From positions 22,596,924-22,660,923 of the forward strand of contig NC_091023.1 of the NCBI RefSeq assembly GCF_041296385.1: a stretch of DNA of 64,000 nt, given 5' to 3'. This document shows positions 1 to 12,000 of this stretch, in pieces (the stretch's first letter is position 1; every line of letters begins with the position of its first letter). Under the pieces are notes generated by a model. That model was not told the origin of the DNA. It worked only from the letters and a program-made list of their open reading frames with translations, and did not search any database. This DNA is from Aphelocoma coerulescens (lineage: Eukaryota; Chordata; Aves; Passeriformes; Corvidae). The position numbers were made by a program, and so were the translations under genes.

Positions 1-3000
1 TGTTGCAGGCTAACTGGCAGTTTTCAAAATCACTGAGATTTTAATTCCTTAATTGTAACTATTTTAACATTCCTGTGGGTTTCAGCTATGGATCTAAGAA
101 ACCAATCAGGTGTTACTAGTGGATATATTTTTATTTGCTTGAGCAAAACAGTGTTTGTCTGTATGAACAGACAAAATACAGTATTCAGGGGCTTTTAGAT
201 AAGCTGGTAGGTATCTAGGATTATAAAATGACCTAGAGCACAAATAGTATTTTTCTTGACATCTTTAGGTAGAACTGACAATAAAAGTAGCTTTTTTTTT
301 TCCCTTTTTTTAAAGCTTAAGTACTTTGTGGATTGGGACTCTTGCAGAACTGTAGGTGCCAATCGCAACTTTTAGACCAAGAAACTCAAGTGATCAGAAA
401 TGCCAGCTGGCTTGACCAAGCCCCAGTGGCCATGTGCAACTAAACTGTATTACCTCTGTTTTCTTCTTTGCCAACTTGTTGGCTTATTGTAATGATAAAA
501 TGGTTTAAAAAAAAGCCTACCTGTGGTTTAGGCAGGCCGTTGGAATATTGAGTAGATAAGACATAGATAGGTCAAGGGGACACAAAGGTGAGAATGGATG
601 TTAAAGCTATAGACTTTCACTCGAGGCCTTTGTCAGACTTGAAAAATAAAATAGAAAAATGCAGTTCAATTGCTTTCCTTTATTATATTTATCTTAAACT
701 ATAAAAGGGTGACAAACTCCATGGGAATCTGTTGCAGTGCTTCCAGCTTTAGGTTTTAACCTTCAGGTTCAGACCATATTTTTGTAGCACAGGGACCACA
801 CGTTTTTCAGAAAGTGGGACAAACTGTAGCATTGAGCCTAAACTAAATGCATGTGATTCTTTTTTTTTTAAAAAAAAAAACTATTGTATTTTCAAAACAT
901 AAACTTGACAGATGATACCGAACAACCATGGCTTCACTATAAAAGTAACTAACTTGCTACCTAGTTAGGGAAGCTGGCTCCTATCCTGGGGAGTTCTGAG
1001 TCATAGCAACACGCATGCATGCCTCTAACTATTTAGTACCTTAACAAGGCTTCACAGCAATAGTTATGGAAGGATAATTAGCCTGCTCCTGTTTAAGGCG
1101 TTCAACTTGAATTCTAAGACTTGGTGAGTTTTCATGAGTGGGGAAACTTCCTTAGTCCATGGCTCAGACCTCTCTTCACAGTTGATAAATTGTTTCCTGA
1201 ACTTGCCTTAATGCTCAGTGGCTGATGGAGGATGACACGGAAGCTGCCCCGGACAGCACGCACAATTCACACTACTGGCAGCCAGAGGCGGACTTCATGC
1301 TGCTCTTAACTGCTTAAAATGTTTTCAGCTTCATAGTTTGTACTCTCTAGTCCCCGAAGGGCTCGTGGCAACTGTCCTGAGCTGTCCTTGGCCACACTGG
1401 GGCAGGGCTTAGCAAACCTTGGAGGTGCAATGCAGGTGGCAAAAGCACTCATTGTCCACAGACTTCCCGTGCCAGGGAGAGGAGTACCAGTGAAGGTAAA
1501 GACAGCAATAAATACACTCTGTTAATAAAGCACAGCTACCTGGGACACCTGGCAGAGGTAGGACCTGCCACATGCTCTTGCCTAGCACAAAACATGTTGC
1601 AGGTGAATTCTATAAAAAGCACCTTGATGGAAATGGCAAAACTGCTTTTAAAAGAAGCTGTAGATTGAAAGGTTTCCAGAATCGTTCTGAAGCGGATGAG
1701 GAATAGTTCAGGCTAGTCTGTACTATGCTCCTTTCTGCCTCTCCATCGAGCTGGTACCTGGAAGTCAGGCTTTGTTGGCTTTGGAGGTGACTGAAATGAT
1801 TGCTGATGGTGCTGACAGCAAGCTGAGCTGTGTGGTGTCACATGGGAAGTCAGACTAATGCAAGTTCTATCACCATATTACAAATACTTCCAATATGCTT
1901 GAAAACTACAAGACTTGAATTTGTCCTCGCTCTGGTAGTGCTTTAGTCTATTATCAGGTGCCTGTCTGTCCTCTAAAACCTTGTTGGAAGACAGGTACTT
2001 GGTGCCACTGGCCCACAATCTGAGCAGTTACTTGGACTAAGCTCTCTGGGACCAGGGCTGGTGTAAGCCCTGTTCCTACAAGCGGGGTCCTGGCCTGACT
2101 AGAGTTTTCAGGTACTACAGCAATTTAAAGATAGAGGTTCTATGACCTCCAGCTTGCTGGAAGAGCCCTCCTCGGGACTTCCACACGTCCTTCTGCTGCA
2201 ACCTTCAGTTCTGCAAGATTTAAATGATTAAGTACTTCATTATAGGTTTGTTCTTATATACTTAGTTGTCTTCGTGAAGCACTTCAGGCACCATGGAAGT
2301 GCAGAGCATCATGCATGAAGTTTCCCATAGGTAATACATAAGCATGTCTTAAAGCATAATCTCCAAGTTTCAGTAAGGTTAAAAGTTGCTTCTAAATTAG
2401 AACATGTATTTGAGGCTTTTTTTTCCAAAGCAAGATGCTTCAGTTTCCTGTCAGAATCGTTGCAACAAACTTTGTTTGTGATCAGTAGTCCATAGAGATG
2501 TGTATTTTTAATATCCATAACCAAGTGCTTAGGGAAGTTCTCCTTTCATAGCTTTACTTTAAAACAAATCTTACCGGTGTATTTGTTCTGTATTACTGTC
2601 TTAACACTTAAATTGTGTCAAAACCATAAACTTCTTACAGATGATGGCAATTGCTTAGAGTAAAGCCTGTGAACACAGGGAGCTAGTGCACAGTATTTCC
2701 ACTCCACACAAATAATGCGGTTTTTTATGGCTCCTGTTCATTGAGTTTCTCTTAACAACTTCACACAGTTGGAAAGACTGCAGTGTTTCCTGCCTCAAAT
2801 GTTGGCAAATAATACTTTGAGAATTCAATAGATCCTTCTAATTTTTGCTTGTAATGGTGGTTTTTCAACTGGGCTCTTGCTGGTTGAGCCATGTTCTCAG
2901 GGCTGTTTTTTTTTAAGCTGAAGTTCATTGTTTCTCTTGCAGGTTTTTCTAATCCAAAGTGTACCCAGAAACGGTGCACGGTCTGTAGTTTCACAATACA

Positions 3001-3190
3001 GATAACTTTACATAATCTGTTAAGAAGTCAAGTTTGTTGACAGTTCTAACTCTTACGGTTACTGCAGGTCAGTCTCACAGAATTCAAAATTCAATAAATC
3101 CCACTTTTTTTTTTTTTTTTTCTGATTGAGTAATTAGAATGTAGTTTGTTACAGTACAACTAAACTTCAGGCTATAAAGAGACCTTGTTC
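1..3190 (+). other. Possible 3' UTR / downstream flank of EIF5A2 (non-coding)
   Basis: This AT-rich stretch has no credible coding exon. It contains AATAAA hexamers at 645-650, 1507-1512, 1524-1529 and 3093-3098; the 1507/1524 pair is closely spaced, and the 3093 signal is followed by a long T-run. In human, EIF5A2 lies directly upstream of RPL22L1 in the same orientation and has a multi-kilobase 3' UTR, so this segment could be its terminal exon. No EIF5A2 protein sequence is visible, so the label is synteny-based inference. The alternative is plain intergenic DNA. Composition changes sharply near 3190, where the RPL22L1 CpG island begins. Confidence 0.35.
3104..3121. repeat. Poly(T) tract
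   Basis: An uninterrupted T-run sits just 3' of the AATAAA at 3093. It could act as part of a U-rich downstream element for that polyadenylation signal, or may simply be a simple repeat. Confidence 0.8.
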
Positions 3191-4235
3191 ACGATATTTC
3201 GAGTATCCGCTGGCCATGTTGCTGAAGGTGTGGCTCCTGGAGCGATCGGCAGCTCAGCGCGAGGTGGTCGGAGGCTCTCCAGCACCTGCACTGTGGCCCT
3301 GCAGTATTTGGCAGCCGAGAGTTGACTTGGTTTGTGAACTCCAGGGACACGTTTGCTGTGCTTTGCTGTATCGCGGAACCCCTTTGTCCTGTGCTGTCCG
3401 TTGTAAGCAAACCGGGCTGCCGCGGCTCCTGGAATGCCGGGGGAGTGGCGAGCGATGGCCACCGATGGCCACCACGGCTTCTGCTGCTCGTGCGACACCC
3501 CCGGCCCTGCGAGCCGTGCGAGCCGGGCGCGGCGGCAGCTCCGGTGTCTGTCTGGGAAGCTCTGTTACTGTTCTCAACACCATGGAAACGATCAGGGGAA
3601 AGATTTGTACGTGTGTGTGTGTTTTGCTCCAGAAATAATAAAGGTGTCAGTGCTGTGGGGAGCTGGTGCTGGTTACAGTGACGGGAGCGCGGTGGGGCTG
3701 CCAAGGGACTTCGCAGCCACTTCCAGGGGCGGGGGACGGGTGATTGTGGGAGGAAGAGGAGCCCGTGCGGCCGTGTCCTGTCCCAGGGGAATAACGCTGG
3801 GAAATTCCACACGGGATTCCCTTCCCGGGGCCGCCATCTTCCCGGGAGCGCCAGCCCCTCCCGGCCTGCCCCGCGCTGCTCCCCGCGCCTGCGCGGTGAC
3901 GTCACAGGCCGGGGGTATAAAAGCGCGGCGTGGCCGACCTCACTTCCTTTCTGCCGGAGCCGCGTGGCGGAGCGCTATGGCGCCGGTGAGAGCGGGAGGG
4001 CGGCGGCGGCCGGGGGAGCCGTGGGAGCCGTGGGAGCCGTGGGACGGGTCAGGAGCCGGCGGCTGTCCCGGTGCGAGCGGGGCTTTCCCCGAGAGGGCTT
4101 CTTGTGGTAGGCGGCCGGTCCGGGCTGAGCCGAGCCGAGCCGGCTGCAGTGAGCCGAGTTGGCCGGGAGATGGCGCTCCCCCTGCCTGCCATGTGTGTCC
4201 CCCCCTGCGTCGGATAAAAGTTCCTTACGGCGTGG
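3190..4235. promoter_or_regulatory. RPL22L1: CpG island of the RPL22L1 promoter
   Basis: The sequence switches abruptly from AT-rich to GC- and CpG-rich at about 3190 and returns to AT-rich after about 4235, inside intron 1. The island spans the TATA box, transcription start and first coding exon of RPL22L1. Open frames inside it, up to 269 codons, follow from high GC content and show no recognisable domain. A short 9-bp tandem repeat (GTGGGAGCC-type, about 3.5 copies) lies at 4014-4043, just inside intron 1. Confidence 0.85.
3831..3952 (+). promoter_or_regulatory. RPL22L1: RPL22L1 core promoter with YY1-like, NRF1-like, CRE, TATA and 5'-TOP elements
   Basis: In order along the strand: CCGCCATCTT (YY1-type) at 3831-3840; GCGCCTGCGC (one mismatch to the NRF1 palindrome) at 3885-3894; a perfect CRE, TGACGTCA, at 3897-3904; TATAAAA at 3916-3922; and a pyrimidine tract CTTCCTTTCT at 3943-3952, about 27 bp after the TATA box. 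A C-initiated pyrimidine tract at the cap is the 5'-TOP signature of vertebrate ribosomal protein mRNAs, which places their translation under mTOR/LARP1 control. The start site at about 3943 is inferred from TATA spacing, giving a 5' UTR of roughly 34 nt. Confidence 0.8.
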
Positions 4236-5923
4236 TTTGTTAATGATGGGGAATTCTTTGGTGTTTTAGCAAAAGGACAGAAAATCCAAAAAGTCAACCT
4301 GGAAGTTTTGCCTTGACCTGACCCATCCTGTGGAAGATGGAATCTTTGATTCCGGGAATTTTGTAAGTTGTGGTTTTTGCTCATTCTTGTGACGCATAAT
4401 ATAATAAAAGCCTTAGTGCAGTAACTGAGTTGCAGTTGACAAACTGCATTCTAAATGAGTTAAATCATCGGCTGTTCTTTAAAATACTGTCATTTAAAAA
4501 AGCCATTTGGTTCTATAGCATGCTTCATACCTGTCCGGTAATAGAACTATTTTAAATTAAATTCTGTTTTAGCACTGGGGTGATTTTTTAATAATTGCAT
4601 GCTGTAAAATATTTTTGTGCTGTAAGTGTTTCTGTCAGGACATAAGTAAACAGTGGTTTTTAATGTTGTTACCTGACTAGGGTCCCTTCCCTAGTTCATA
4701 CCTAGGGTGCCATTCCCTAGTGTTCTATTTCTTTAATGTTGAAACAGGAACAGTTCCTAAAGGAGAAGGTTAAGGTCAATGGGAAAACTGGAAACTTGGG
4801 CAACACTGTTCACATTGAACGTCTGAAGAACAAGATCACAGTGACTTCCGAGAAGCAGTTCTCTAAAAGGTTGGCATGGGTGTCATTCTGCTGTGTTTGT
4901 GGGGTTTGAACTGTGGCATGTTGAACATAAAAACAGAGTCATTTAGCTTGGAAAAGATCTTCACAATCAAGTCCAGCTATAAAGCTGGCACTGTCAAATT
5001 CACCACTAAACCATGTCCCTTAAAACACACATTAATATTCAGCTCTTGCCTGGAAAATGAGTTCAAATTAGTCCACTTCTGATACTTGGAGAGGTTTTAG
5101 CTCTAACCTTCATAGCACTTGTAAATATTAGTGAAACATGTAATTAAAACAGATTTATTATACTAGATGTTTTAAAAACACTTTTTAAAACTCAAGGCTT
5201 GATTGCTAATTAATGTTGACTCTAAGCATATTAATAGAGGTACTTTATATCGGTCCTTAGAAATGTATCAGGAGAAGATGGACCTTTAAAATAACACTGA
5301 ACTAATGTCATGGATGGCTGTTTGATTACTTAATTGGTTGTATTATAATGAATGTGTGCATGATGTGGGTTGTTGCAAACAAACCCTTTAAACCAAATGA
5401 AGCCTTAAACTGTTTGGTTTGTTAGGACACACAAGAACTGAGTGCATTGATGAGAGGTACGGCTCCGTCCTTGCATCCCCTCTTTGTTGCTGGTACAGGT
5501 GCACCAGAATCTGTTACCTTAGACTGAGGTTTAGAACCACTTAACAATGCTTTTCAGTTGCTGGCATTTTACTGTGTAGTCAAAAAGCAACAGATAATAA
5601 ATTCTTACATATTTGTAGTGAAAATACGCTTTTATTGCCTGTTCCCTGTGAAAACTTCCCATTGCTGGGTATAGTTACTGTGATATTGCCCTGCTCAAGA
5701 CATTGTCTTGGCTGTAGTGCAGACAGCAGCAATGCTTGTTCAGTGAGAAACTAATAATGTGAAATTCCTGCTTTTCAGGTACCTGAAATACCTCACCAAG
5801 AAGTACCTCAAGAAGAACAACCTGCGGGACTGGCTCCGCGTTGTCGCGTCCGACAAGGAGACGTACGAGCTGCGCTACTTCCAGATCAGCCAGGATGAAG
5901 AGGGATCCGAGTCTGAGGAGTAA
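3977..5923 (+). CDS. RPL22L1: Ribosomal protein eL22-like 1 (RPL22 paralogue), four coding exons
   Basis: Coding exons are 3977-3985, 4270-4362, 4748-4869 and 5779-5923, all with GT...AG introns; they total 369 nt including TAA and encode 122 residues, the human RPL22L1 length. Exon 1 encodes only Met-Ala-Pro. Exon 2 starts [13 protein letters not shown] and carries [16 protein letters not shown]. Exon 3 has [12 protein letters not shown] and [12 protein letters not shown]. Exon 4 has [20 protein letters not shown] and the acidic tail DEEGSESEE. The MAPQKDR start, DSGNF, SEKQF and [19 protein letters not shown] identify the L22-like 1 paralogue rather than RPL22. The family is a small basic RNA-binding component of the 60S subunit and also has extraribosomal roles in RNA processing and splicing with or against RPL22. 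The third donor (AAAAG/GTTGGC) is weak, of interest because alternative splicing of the human gene is known. No frameshift or premature stop is seen, so this is an intact gene and not a retrocopy. Confidence 0.96.
4935..5030 (-). mobile_element. Degenerate CR1 LINE fragment in RPL22L1 intron 3
   Basis: The segment reads like the complement of a CR1 3' end: a TTGGAAAAGATCTTCA-type start, then TCAAGTCCAGC, GCACTGTCAAATTCACCACT and AAACCATGTCCCT, matching the usual order of avian CR1 words. It is diverged and lacks a clean terminal repeat, so it is probably old. It lies wholly within the intron. Confidence 0.55.
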
Positions 5924-6030
5924 CTGAACCTTGGCTTTATGCTCAGTGCAGAGTACAAAAGACTAGAACATCTATTTATAAAAACACTTTTAACTTATTG
6001 GTGAATAAAGATTTTGTACCCTGTTGGACA
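5924..6030 (+). terminator. RPL22L1: RPL22L1 3' UTR and poly(A) signal
   Basis: A short 3' UTR follows the TAA stop. The hexamer AATAAA at 6004-6009 lies about 15-25 nt before the likely cleavage site, and a GT-rich element (TGGTTGGTTTTG) follows at about 6036-6047. A short 3' UTR of about 100 nt is typical of ribosomal protein genes. Confidence 0.85.
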
Positions 6031-9000
6031 GAGCATGGTTGGTTTTGTAGTATTTTTCTTAAATTCTAGTTAGAAAACAGCATGGGAATTGTTTGACTTG
6101 CAGTTTTCCTTCCACTGCCAGGAATCAGCTGTTCAGTTGGCACTGGTGAAAGTCCCAGTAGGAAAAAACAGAGCCCTTTGCCCATGTGTAGGACAGTTTA
6201 ATCAATTGTTAATCATGCTGGTATAAATAGTTCTAGAGCTTGTTGTGACTGAAAGTTCCAGCTCCTTCAGTGAATTTATGTGAAGGTAATGGCATAATAC
6301 TTAATACAAGTTTACTTCTAGTTATTTTAGTTTAAAAATAGGCTTACAAATTGCAAATATTTTTTTCCTGTGTGATTTACATCATTCACTAGTTGGTTGT
6401 GGTATTCCTGTGTGTGTAACCACAAGTCAAACTTCAGGAGAACAAAGATTTGAAAGGTTTATATTAGATGGATAAATAAGGATATGGAGACAAACCTGAT
6501 TGCCAGCAACCAGCTAGAACATCTTAACAGAAGGAGTGAGATCTCCTTTTATGATATATTTTACAGTTCTTGTATTTGACTTCTGGGATTATTTCTTTAA
6601 AACAAGTATTTCTCTAGTACAAGTGGGGAGTTCTTCATTGGAACAAATAATTCCATAACTATGAACTAGTTCTTCATGTAATATCAAGAGAGATTTGTGT
6701 TTTCATTATGGAAAGAGTATTTGTGAGACTGAGGTTGCAGTAACTTGCATGTAGATGCATTTCAGTGCCATGTAGTGTCCTCTGCATGTGATTACTTGGA
6801 ATACTTACTCAAGTTCCAGTGTGTTGGTGAACTCTGGAATAAGTAATGCCCTGTTTGTTCAATGTCATAAACCAGGGATACATTTAGACTCTGATACTGA
6901 ACTTTGTGCTTGAATAAGTCTGGTAGTTGGGGCTGAAGTGTGCCCACTAAATTTTTTGATCTCCTGATGATTTTTTTTTAAATTTATTATATTGGCATTG
7001 TTTTTACTGGCAAACCTCTGAGACAGATGATTTAGAGACTTGACAAAGCACAAAACAATGCTTTACAGTCAAATGATACCCACTTTTGCTACCTAAATCG
7101 AAATGAGAAGTACAGAAGGGGAAATTAATTTTGTCAACAGCCTTTTGGGTATCATTTGTCATTTTCCAGTGTGCTCAAGCAGCTGTTCCTGGCCCAGGGA
7201 GAAGAGAAGCAGCAGCAGTGGAATAACAGCTACTTGTGCCATTTCTGCCTCTGGTTGTTTTATTTTGCTGCTTCAGAGGTAGCAAAAGGAAGGGAGCAGT
7301 GTGTGTAACTGGCTGCAAGACACGATGTGTTGGACTTTATATGCTTCAGTGGAAATAAACAGCAAAAGTCCTGCTGCAGTCTGGGCCACTGGGTAGTGCT
7401 GCCTTGGGATTTCCCACTGGAGAAAAACCAGGCAGTGTAGAAGCAACAATTAAGGGTGATTTTGCTGTTAGAAAGCATTTACAGTGGCAGTAGTTAATGC
7501 TGTTTTGAACAAGCCACTTTTTTCACAGTAAGGCTGCAAGTATTTGTAAAACTGATCTGATCTGTTTTCTTTGCTGCACAAAGTTAAGCAAAGGGCCTGA
7601 CTTAACAGTTGTATTTCAAAACAGAGCCCCACCTGGTGTTTCAGAGCTGTGCTTTTATGTGACAATATCTCCTTTACACCACACTGACACAACAAACCTG
7701 TTCTGATTAAATGGAACAAGCACGAACAAAAATCGGAGCTAATGGGATCACACTGCCTTGTTATCCTTCCTTTCAAAGCAGGCTGGCAGCCACGTGTGTG
7801 GTGGTACAGCCTCGATAAAAGATTGTCACCAGTCAGAGGAAAACAAGGCCTTGGGATGGCAAGCAAAGCAATTTATTTCATAGCTGGGTTTGGAGAAAAA
7901 ACTGCCAACGTGCTCCTGCAGGTTGTATTGCTCCCTGAGCTTCACTGCAGTGAGGATGGAGGGCAGGAATTTCTTTTCCCAATGCTTGAAAATATTGTTA
8001 AACTTTGAAAAAGCAAAATTCTGATAACAACTGTGGATCTAGAGTACTTAATAAATTTGGTAAAATTTTCCTTTAGATCGAGCCAGGCATTTTTGTTTTG
8101 TCCCTATGTTGGTGCCCAAGCTCCACTGGCCATACCCAGAGCTTCCCATTCTGACTGTGGATGCTATTGCAGCTCTTGTGTAGGTAGGACTTTTATCAGG
8201 TCATGGTCCCTGTATGTGTTAGGCATAGAAACCACAAAAAGGTTTAAATTTAAGTGGAGCTTGTATGGTTAGATTGTTAAAAGGTTCATGGAGAAAACTA
8301 CCAGTACAAATGAGAAGCTGGCTCCAGGCAATGCTTCAGAAAAATTGTGATTCTTTCATAATTTCATGTATTTTTGCAGCTGAAGTGGCCAGGTGTGATG
8401 CAGGTGGCAAGCAGGAAACAGAACCTGTTATTGTTCAAATGTAAATTTATGCAAATTACCCAGATTAGAGTTGAAGCAAGCTTTTTTAAAAGCCAGAGGT
8501 CAGTGTTTCTGTGCTCTTAGGCAGAGGATAGCTCAGCCAGGAACCTGCTTTGCCAGTTGTTTCTTTCCAACAGAATCTGCTGTAAAATAACCAGTTTTGT
8601 TCATGTTTGTTTTGAAAGTTAAAAGATCCCAAACAGCTTGATCACGCACAGGATTGACTGTTGGAATTTTCCATGTTTAGTGCTGGACAAGAGCCCTGCT
8701 AGATGGAGGGCCAGGCTCTCCTCAGACCTGCAGGGATGTGCTCCTGTGTCAGCCACGGGATGAAGCTGTTGGGAAAAATAATGCACCCACAGAACAGAGA
8801 CCTAACAGGTGACAGGAGCTGCTGCCAAGTTCAGCAGCCACAGAAACACCCCAGTCTCAGATGATGCTCAGGGTGCTTTAGGATTTCCAGAAGGGGCAAG
8901 TACAAAATCCAGCAGGAGTGAGTGCTCCAGGAGCACTGCTTTGCCTTCACCCAGCTGAGAGCCCTGGTCCATCAAGCCAGAGAGGTTTAATTTGGGAAGA

Positions 9001-12000
9001 GGAATAATCATTGCAAAGCACCAGAATTATTGCAAATTGCACTGGTAGCACAGCAGATGGGCCAGGGCCAGCACCTGCCAGCTCAGGGCTCAGAAGGGCA
9101 ATGGCACCATAACTCTTACAAGGCTTTAATACAGCCAAGATACTTACATAAATATATTTTATAAATATATATAAATAAAAAATCAAGTATGTTCTTCCCC
9201 CTTTCATTTTTCAATGGTTTTCCCCTTCATTTCTCAAAAAAATGTTTTCGCTGCTGTCTTCCAAATAAAATCAGTTTATGGGAGACATCCCACACATGTA
9301 AAATTCCAATGTCTGTCAAATAAGAAGAAAACAGATTTTAAGCACAAATGGCTGTTGCCAGAGCAGCAGTAGCAGCACCACACAGGCTATTTATGTGTGA
9401 GTATACAGAGATATTATTTTTCTGCACCGCCAGTCTTTTATCACTTTTGCTGCAGCAAAACTCTCACTGTCTTCTATTAAAAAAAGAGCAACAAACCCCA
9501 CAGGGTTTCACCAATTTTAAGCATCACTAGCTAAGTTACTTCTAATGTACCTGTTTGCTTTCTGTCTGCTTGCCCTCCCGGCCACTAACCCCATCAGAAA
9601 GCAGCTTCATTAAATATCCAGAAACAGTAAGATCAGAAATAAAGAGGTAAATAATAGCAGGAAATATCTGAAAAATGTGTTGTTTACAATATGCTCAGCA
9701 TGTGGCAGGTATTAAAGGAGGTGCAGACTCAACATTGTCACATAACATCAGCACAAAGTAATTAGAAACAGAGAGGCCCATCGAAAAATAAATACTCAAT
9801 AATAGCTTGGAGGTACCCAGCAGCAGGAAATGAGCTTCAGTGATGGAGGGATCTGATTACACCAAATATAGACAAAAAATAGGAACAATTGTTGTTTCTT
9901 TTTACAGGCAAAAACAAAGCAAAGGCTTCTTATTGGGCAGATCAGAAGGGATCAAGTTACCTCCTCATTTTGTATGCGTATGAGTATAATATTTGCATAC
10001 ACTCTACATAGGCATCTATTTTATTTATCATCATGTATTCAGAGGGCTCTGGGGCTGCCCCAGGTGTCCTGGTGGGGCTTGGCAGAGACTCCTGTCAGCA
10101 CCATCCTATTGCAGCAACTAAATCCACTCGGCCCATCCTGCTGCCTCCTACTGCCGCCCCACTGTCCTGCGGACACAGGAATAAGTAAATTCCTGTGGGG
10201 TGTGCATTTTGGGCAGGCTGCTGGCATGAAGCCCCTTTTAGGCTTGCCTCAGCTCTCTGGCTGCTATTTGAGCCCCAACTCATGCTGGAGCAATGCTGGG
10301 TGGGAGGAGTGGCCTGCAATAACTGGGACAGTGGCTACAACATGCCCCAAATTGGATCCAGCTGGATCCCATGAAGTTCTCATGGAGGGATTGTTTCCAA
10401 GGAGGGTTTCTGTGACCACTCTGAACCTGGAAACTGCCCTGAGCAGTTTTTTGTACCTGAATCCCTTTGGTCTGGGCATTAATAAACTCATAAAACACTA
10501 AAGAGCCACCAGCCAGGAAAGATTTTCCATTGCTGTCCTTCCATTCTGGATTTAAATGAGAAACTGAGAGAGAAATGCTTTAATAGATTACTATCTCTTT
10601 TTTTTTTTTTAATTAAATGATTTAACATGTCAAGGCAGTTCAAACACCCCATTCCAGCAAGCATTAAAGCATGATTTAAGCCTCACGTTTGTTAGACGGT
10701 TTTTGTTGTCAGGTTGGAGGTTTAGTAAGGATTTTAAATGGGAACATGGGACAACAGGATTTTTTTTCAGTGGCCCAGTGCCCACACAGTGGCTCCATCA
10801 CCACACTGATGTTCCCTGCACACCAACAGGATGCTCTCAGCCCAGCCTCCAGGAGCCAAAGCCAACAACAGCATCAGCATCTTCTTAATCTCTGGCACAG
10901 GGAGAGGACAGAAGGCACTGAATAATAAACAGCAAGGTGCACAAACAGCAGAATTGAAAGCAAATAGCTAAAACTCTTCAGTTTGATATAGAAGAGTAAA
11001 ATGCTTCTGGGAGCAGTGCTGTCACTGAGTCAGGCTGGGGAGACCCTGTTATCCCCCACTTCTTGTCCAGGACAGATAAAGGAGTGTTCAGCCATCCCTG
11101 TTCCCAACCTGATAACATTTTCCAGCAAAACTGCATTCATCAGTCTTCCTCCTTCCAGCTCATTTAGAAATTATTTGCACTGTTGGCAGATAAGGGTCCT
11201 GAGATAAGGGTAGTTTTGCTGACACAACAGGCTGGGAGCTGTAAAGCCTCTGTGCTTCTCCCCCAGCAGCTGCTTCAGGGTTCTTCCTCCTGCCACAACC
11301 TGCCATGCTGAGACCCCCGGGGGTAAAGACCCTCCCCACGGCCCTCAGCTGCAATGGGGCACAGTGTGGGGCTGGCAGGAATAATTTGCAGAGCCTGTGG
11401 GTGGGAAGAAAGGGGCAGCTGGACTGGGGTGAGAAGCCTGAAGCCCAAAGCAGGATAAATTGTCCATCTATCTATAAATATGTATGTTCCCAGAGAAAGT
11501 GCCTTTAAGAGGACAGGGATCACAGCAGCAGGTGCTGACAGTGCTGCCCCACATCTGAGCTTGCACTGAGTACTTGAGTTCCAAACTCCATCAGGATATC
11601 TCCATAATTACACACAGCAGTAATAGAAGTGTAACTGAGTATTTGGTGTCAATCCTGAGTACCAGGGACTGGGATGAGCTGGATGGCCCTTGGAGGCTAG
11701 CAGGCAGAGGAAATCTGCTTATTCTCAGTGACTTCTGACCTTCAAACCCACCCTGGAAAGCTCAGGAGGGTTCTTTTCCTCTCCCCTCAAACACAATAAA
11801 GAGGCACAAAGCGACCAATGTTTTTGCAGGTGCAGAATTATCTGTTGGGAGAACGAGCTGCAGAGATTGTGACGTAAAGCTGCAGCTTTCCTGCTCACCC
11901 TTAGCAGGGAGCCTGTTTCCCACATCAGCCCAGTAACCAAAAAAAAATCAAAGCCCATGAAACCAGAAGCCAGGCAAAACCCTGGGCTTTTGTTCCAGTA

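Noticed and set aside
1..3190. Search for EIF5A2 coding sequence
   Set aside because: No eIF5A-like codons are present, so only a 3' UTR or flank is possible.
3172..4384. ORFs of 100-270 codons in the first CpG island
   Set aside because: They overlap the RPL22L1 promoter and first exon in other frames, show no domain, and are expected in GC-rich DNA.
11640..11700. GGGATGAGCTGGATGGCCC-like words resembling CR1
   Set aside because: Too short and lacking the ordered CR1 words seen in the accepted copies.
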